DNA of 64,000 nucleotides from Shewanella mangrovisoli (GTDB lineage: Bacteria; Pseudomonadota; Gammaproteobacteria; Enterobacterales; Shewanellaceae), in NCBI RefSeq assembly GCF_019457635.1, contig NZ_CP080412.1, positions 62,001-126,000 on the forward strand, written 5' to 3'. A program made the translations under genes and the position numbers. How positions within the stretch are numbered: position 1 is the stretch's first letter; each line of letters opens with the position of its first letter. Shown piece by piece: positions 61,355 to 64,000 of this stretch. The notes below the pieces were generated by a model. The model did no database searches. It was given only the letters and a program-made list of their open reading frames with translations, and was not told where the DNA came from.

Positions 61355-62092
61355 ATGTTAACAGACCCTCTTTTTTGGCTGGTGGCGATTCCTGCGGTGT
61401 TGATCACTGGGATCTCTAAATCGGGTTTTGCTGGCGGTGTCGGTGGCCTGACCGTGCCCCTGTTAGCGCTGGCCATAAGCCCGGCAACCGCGGCGGCAAT
61501 CATGTTACCTTTGCTGATTTATATGGATTTTTTAAGTGTTCGTTCGTGGTGGGGCCAACATAATTCACGCCAATTATGGATCCTTTTACCCGCGGCGATT
61601 GTGGGCATAGGCATAGCCTATTGGCTGTTCGACCGCTTAAACGAAGATTACTTACGGGCGATTTTAGGCTGTGTGTCCTTAGGTTTTGGCCTTTATGGCT
61701 TGATATTAGGGGATAAAACCCAAGCAACGCCTTCGCCACTCGTGGGGCGGCTTTGCGGCTTAACCGCAGGCTTTACTAGCTTTGTGGCCCATGCGGGCGG
61801 GCCGCCACTCAATGCCTATTTGCTGCCGTTACGCTTGGCCAAGCCAGAGTTTTTAGCCACGGCAGTGGTATTTTTTGCGGTGGTGAATCTGGTTAAATTG
61901 GTGCCCTACAGCCTGCTTGGACAAATTAACCAAGGTAACATTCTGATCTCCTTGTTACTTGCGCCTTTGGCTTGGTTAGGCGTAAAACTGGGGTTGTCGA
62001 TCCAGGATAAGATCAGCGATAGGTTGTTTAAACGCATCATCTTGATTTTAATGGTGCTGGTGGGTATTCGTTTACTGTGGACGGCGTTATAG
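61355..62092 (+). CDS. TauE/SafE-family permease
   Basis: A 245-residue membrane protein with about eight predicted segments of the TauE/SafE (DUF81) family; VLITGISKSGFAGGVGGLTVPLLAL in outline (start MLTDPLFWLVAIPAV) and TAGFTSFVAHAGGPPLNAYLLP are family signatures. Family members export sulfite or organosulfonates; substrate here unknown. Divergent from pirin with 134 bases between. Confidence 0.92.
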   Translation: MLTDPLFWLVAIPAVLITGISKSGFAGGVGGLTVPLLALAISPATAAAIMLPLLIYMDFLSVRSWWGQHNSRQLWILLPAAIVGIGIAYWLFDRLNEDYLRAILGCVSLGFGLYGLILGDKTQATPSPLVGRLCGLTAGFTSFVAHAGGPPLNAYLLPLRLAKPEFLATAVVFFAVVNLVKLVPYSLLGQINQGNILISLLLAPLAWLGVKLGLSIQDKISDRLFKRIILILMVLVGIRLLWTAL

Positions 62093-62206
62093 TTTTAAGC
62101 TTGAGATTAGCTTAGGCTGATACCATCGATTTTTCACTGTATTGTCGTTATCGCTTTGATAGCACCCGATATTACGCAAGAATTGCCTGCGATGAGTTTT
62201 ACGCTA

Positions 62207-62671
62207 ATGAAACGATTACTGATAGTTATCTTAGCCTTAGGCCTTGGCGCCTGTGCGAGCGCGCCAGAACCTAAGCCTGTGGTGAAGCAAGTGGAACCCG
62301 TATCCGTTTGGAACGATAGCAATATCGCCGATTTCCATTCCGAATGGCGCGGCGTACCCTATCGTCTAGGTGGCGGCACTAAGAAAGGCATCGATTGCTC
62401 GGCCTTTGTGTCGGTCGCTTATCAAAAGATGCTGGGTATGACTCTGCCGCGCACAGTGGAAGAACAGCAAGCCCTCGGCAAACCCGTGGCGCGGGATCAA
62501 CTGCGTAAAGGCGACTTAGTGTTTTTCAAAACGGGTTGGAGCACGCACCATGTCGGCATTTATGTGGGCGGAAATAATTTTCTCCATGTCTCGACGAGCC
62601 AAGGGGTGAAAATTTCGAGCCTGCTAAACAGTTATTGGGCATCAAAGTATTGGAATGCAAGGCGAATTTAA
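62207..62671 (+). CDS. NlpC/P60-family lipoprotein hydrolase
   Basis: A 154-residue cell-wall peptidase. The start MKRLLIVILALGLGACAS is a lipoprotein signal with Cys in the LGAC lipobox. The NlpC/P60 core holds the catalytic Cys in GIDCSAFVSVAYQ, His in STHHVGIYVGG and a third His in NFLHVSTSQG. Start: ATG at 62207 gives a compact signal peptide; ATG 62192 and TTG 62156 are in frame but lack better sites. Likely cuts D-Glu/meso-DAP peptide links of peptidoglycan. Confidence 0.92.
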   Translation: MKRLLIVILALGLGACASAPEPKPVVKQVEPVSVWNDSNIADFHSEWRGVPYRLGGGTKKGIDCSAFVSVAYQKMLGMTLPRTVEEQQALGKPVARDQLRKGDLVFFKTGWSTHHVGIYVGGNNFLHVSTSQGVKISSLLNSYWASKYWNARRI

Positions 62672-62695
62672 GCCTTAATCACAGGTGGAGACTCT

Positions 62696-64000
62696 ATGAC
62701 CCCAGCGTCTGCTTCGTCCCAGCATGAGCCTCTGCCCACCTCAGTTTTTCTGGCGATTTTCTCCGCCGTATTCTTACCCATGTTTCTGGCGGCGGTCGAT
62801 CAGACCCTACTCGCTACCGCCACCCCTGCCATAGTGGAAGATTTGGGCGGCCTCAGGCAAGCCTCGTGGATCACTATCGGTTATATGCTGGCGATGGCTG
62901 CTAGCGTGCCTATTTACGGCTGGCTAGGGGATAACTTTGGCCGCGCTAAAATCCTGATGATCGCCTTAGTCGTGTTTGCGCTGGGTTCGGTTGTCTCCGC
63001 CAGTGCCAGTACAATGGACCATATGATTGCCGGGCGGATCCTCCAAGGCCTCGGCGGTGGCGGGTTGATGAGTCTGTCCCAATCCCTTGTGGGTGAACTG
63101 GTACCGATACGGCAAAGGGCGCGTTTTCAGGGCTATTTTGCCGCTATGTTTACCCTCGCCAGTGTTGGCGGCCCAGTGATTGGCGGCTTTGTGGTGCATG
63201 CCTATTCTTGGCATTGGTTATTTTGGGCGAATATTCCTTTGGTCATGCTGGCGGTTTGGCGGCTTAATCGCTTGCATAAACAGAGTGTTAAACCCGTACG
63301 GCAAGGCAGGTTTGACTTGCTCGGCGTGCTGTTATTTCCCGCTATCATTACGGCGCTGCTGTATTGGTTATCTGTGGCAGGGCAAGACTTTGTTTGGCTA
63401 TCGGCCACAAGCTTAGGCTTTATGGGATTTATCTGTGTGGGCGCCCTTGTGCTGTTGTGGTGGGAGCGTCGGCGTGAAAGTCCTTTCCTACCGCTGGATT
63501 TGCTCGCCAATAAAGCCATTTACATGCCGCTCTTCACGGCAGCGCTATTTGCCGCCTGCCTATTTGCGATGATCTTCTTTTTACCCATTTACTTACAGGT
63601 CGGTCTGCACACCAATCCGGCCAAAACGGGCTTGCTGCTGATGCCAATGACCTTTGGCATAGTGACGGGTTCCACCATAGCGGGCAGGCTGTTGAGTCGG
63701 GACGTTGCACCTAAATGGTTGCCGACCTTTGGTATGGGCTTGGCCTTTATCGGTTTGCTCTTAATCGGTTTAGTGCCGCCGAATGCGAATCTTATCGGCG
63801 GCTTAGGTGTGCTGGTGGGCATTGGTTTAGGAACTGTGATGCCCAGCGTACAACTGGTGGTGCAGAGCGTGTCGGGCAAGGCGCGTTTAAGCCAAATCAC
63901 CGCTATGGTGTCCTTGAGTCGTTCCATGGGCGCGGCAATTGGCACGGCCTTATTTAGTCTATTGCTATATGGCTTGTTACCGCTCGAAGGGGCGCAGGTG
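62696..64000 (+). CDS. DHA2-family drug exporter (EmrB/QacA type), partial
   Basis: Starts at ATG 62696 behind GGTGGAG and runs open to the right edge (435 codons), so the C-terminus is not visible. It is a major-facilitator exporter: motif D1-like FLAAVDQTLLATATPAI, motif A GWLGDNFGRAK, motif C GGPVIGG, and AGRILQGLGGGGLMS in segment 4. These fit 14-segment H+-drug antiporters. No membrane-fusion partner gene is in view. Confidence 0.93.
   Translation, partial: MTPASASSQHEPLPTSVFLAIFSAVFLPMFLAAVDQTLLATATPAIVEDLGGLRQASWITIGYMLAMAASVPIYGWLGDNFGRAKILMIALVVFALGSVVSASASTMDHMIAGRILQGLGGGGLMSLSQSLVGELVPIRQRARFQGYFAAMFTLASVGGPVIGGFVVHAYSWHWLFWANIPLVMLAVWRLNRLHKQSVKPVRQGRFDLLGVLLFPAIITALLYWLSVAGQDFVWLSATSLGFMGFICVGALVLLWWERRRESPFLPLDLLANKAIYMPLFTAALFAACLFAMIFFLPIYLQVGLHTNPAKTGLLLMPMTFGIVTGSTIAGRLLSRDVAPKWLPTFGMGLAFIGLLLIGLVPPNANLIGGLGVLVGIGLGTVMPSVQLVVQSVSGKARLSQITAMVSLSRSMGAAIGTALFSLLLYGLLPLEGAQV

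Overview
The window reads as a 64 kb piece of a Shewanella-type gammaproteobacterial chromosome, close to the replication origin. The evidence is the 3' end of gyrB at the left edge, gene orders shared with the enteric chromosome (glyQS; fadBA/pepQ-yigZ-trkH-hemG; trkH-trkA-rsmB-fmt-def/LysM-dprA-smg-yrdD-tsaC-aroE-yrdB-yrdA; yibQ-ctpA-envC-gpmI/yibN-secB-gpsA), a Shewanella-like 16S rRNA, and four ParB-type parS palindromes in the first 11.2 kb. The species cannot be fixed without a database.

Layout. 0-12.4 kb: gyrB end, a glutathione transferase divergent from a LysR regulator, an HDOD protein, glyS-glyQ, tag, a very long TolB-propeller/amidohydrolase, a MOSC protein, a TusA-type sulfur carrier and a globin-coupled diguanylate cyclase, with the parS sites scattered among them. 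12.6-27.2 kb: fatty-acid oxidation (fadBA), then pepQ, yigZ, and a near mirror arrangement of two TrkH potassium channels and two HemG flavodoxins around a small ArsR/HlyU-like regulator, then trkA, rsmB, fmt, def. 27.3-34.8 kb: a LysM protein, dprA, smg, yrdD, tsaC, hemF, a truncated hemoglobin, aroE, yrdB, yrdA. 34.8-40.5 kb: a complete rRNA operon (promoter, leader, 16S, spacer without tRNA, 23S, 5S, tRNA-Asp, terminator). 40.7-50.0 kb: a YkgJ-like protein, nsrR, yibQ, a CtpA-type protease, envC, gpmI, yibN, secB, gpsA and a BaiN/YhiN flavoprotein.

50.0-56.2 kb is an AT-rich accessory stretch. It holds a CoiA-like protein, a decayed and an intact copy of a tiny Asn-rich protein, an HTH protein followed at once by what looks like a structured noncoding RNA with its own strong terminator, a possible 36-aa ORF, and a GNAT acetyltransferase with a MerR-methyltransferase fusion. 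This is the part most likely to contain something undescribed.

56.2-64.0 kb: a KtrAB-type potassium system in line with a short KdpD-like sensor kinase and a KdpE-like regulator, then a pirin, a TauE/SafE-type permease, an NlpC/P60 lipoprotein and the first 435 codons of a DHA2 (EmrB/QacA-type) drug exporter that runs off the right edge.

How it works together: potassium uptake is unusually well represented (TrkH twice, TrkA, KtrAB, KdpDE-like). Translation and start-codon processing are grouped (glyQS, fmt, def, tsaC, rsmB, rRNA, tRNA-Asp). Heme genes (hemG twice, hemF) and NO/redox sensors (globin-cyclase, NsrR, truncated hemoglobin, HlyU-like regulator) are also frequent. Product names come from recognising sequence motifs and gene order by eye; no search was run.
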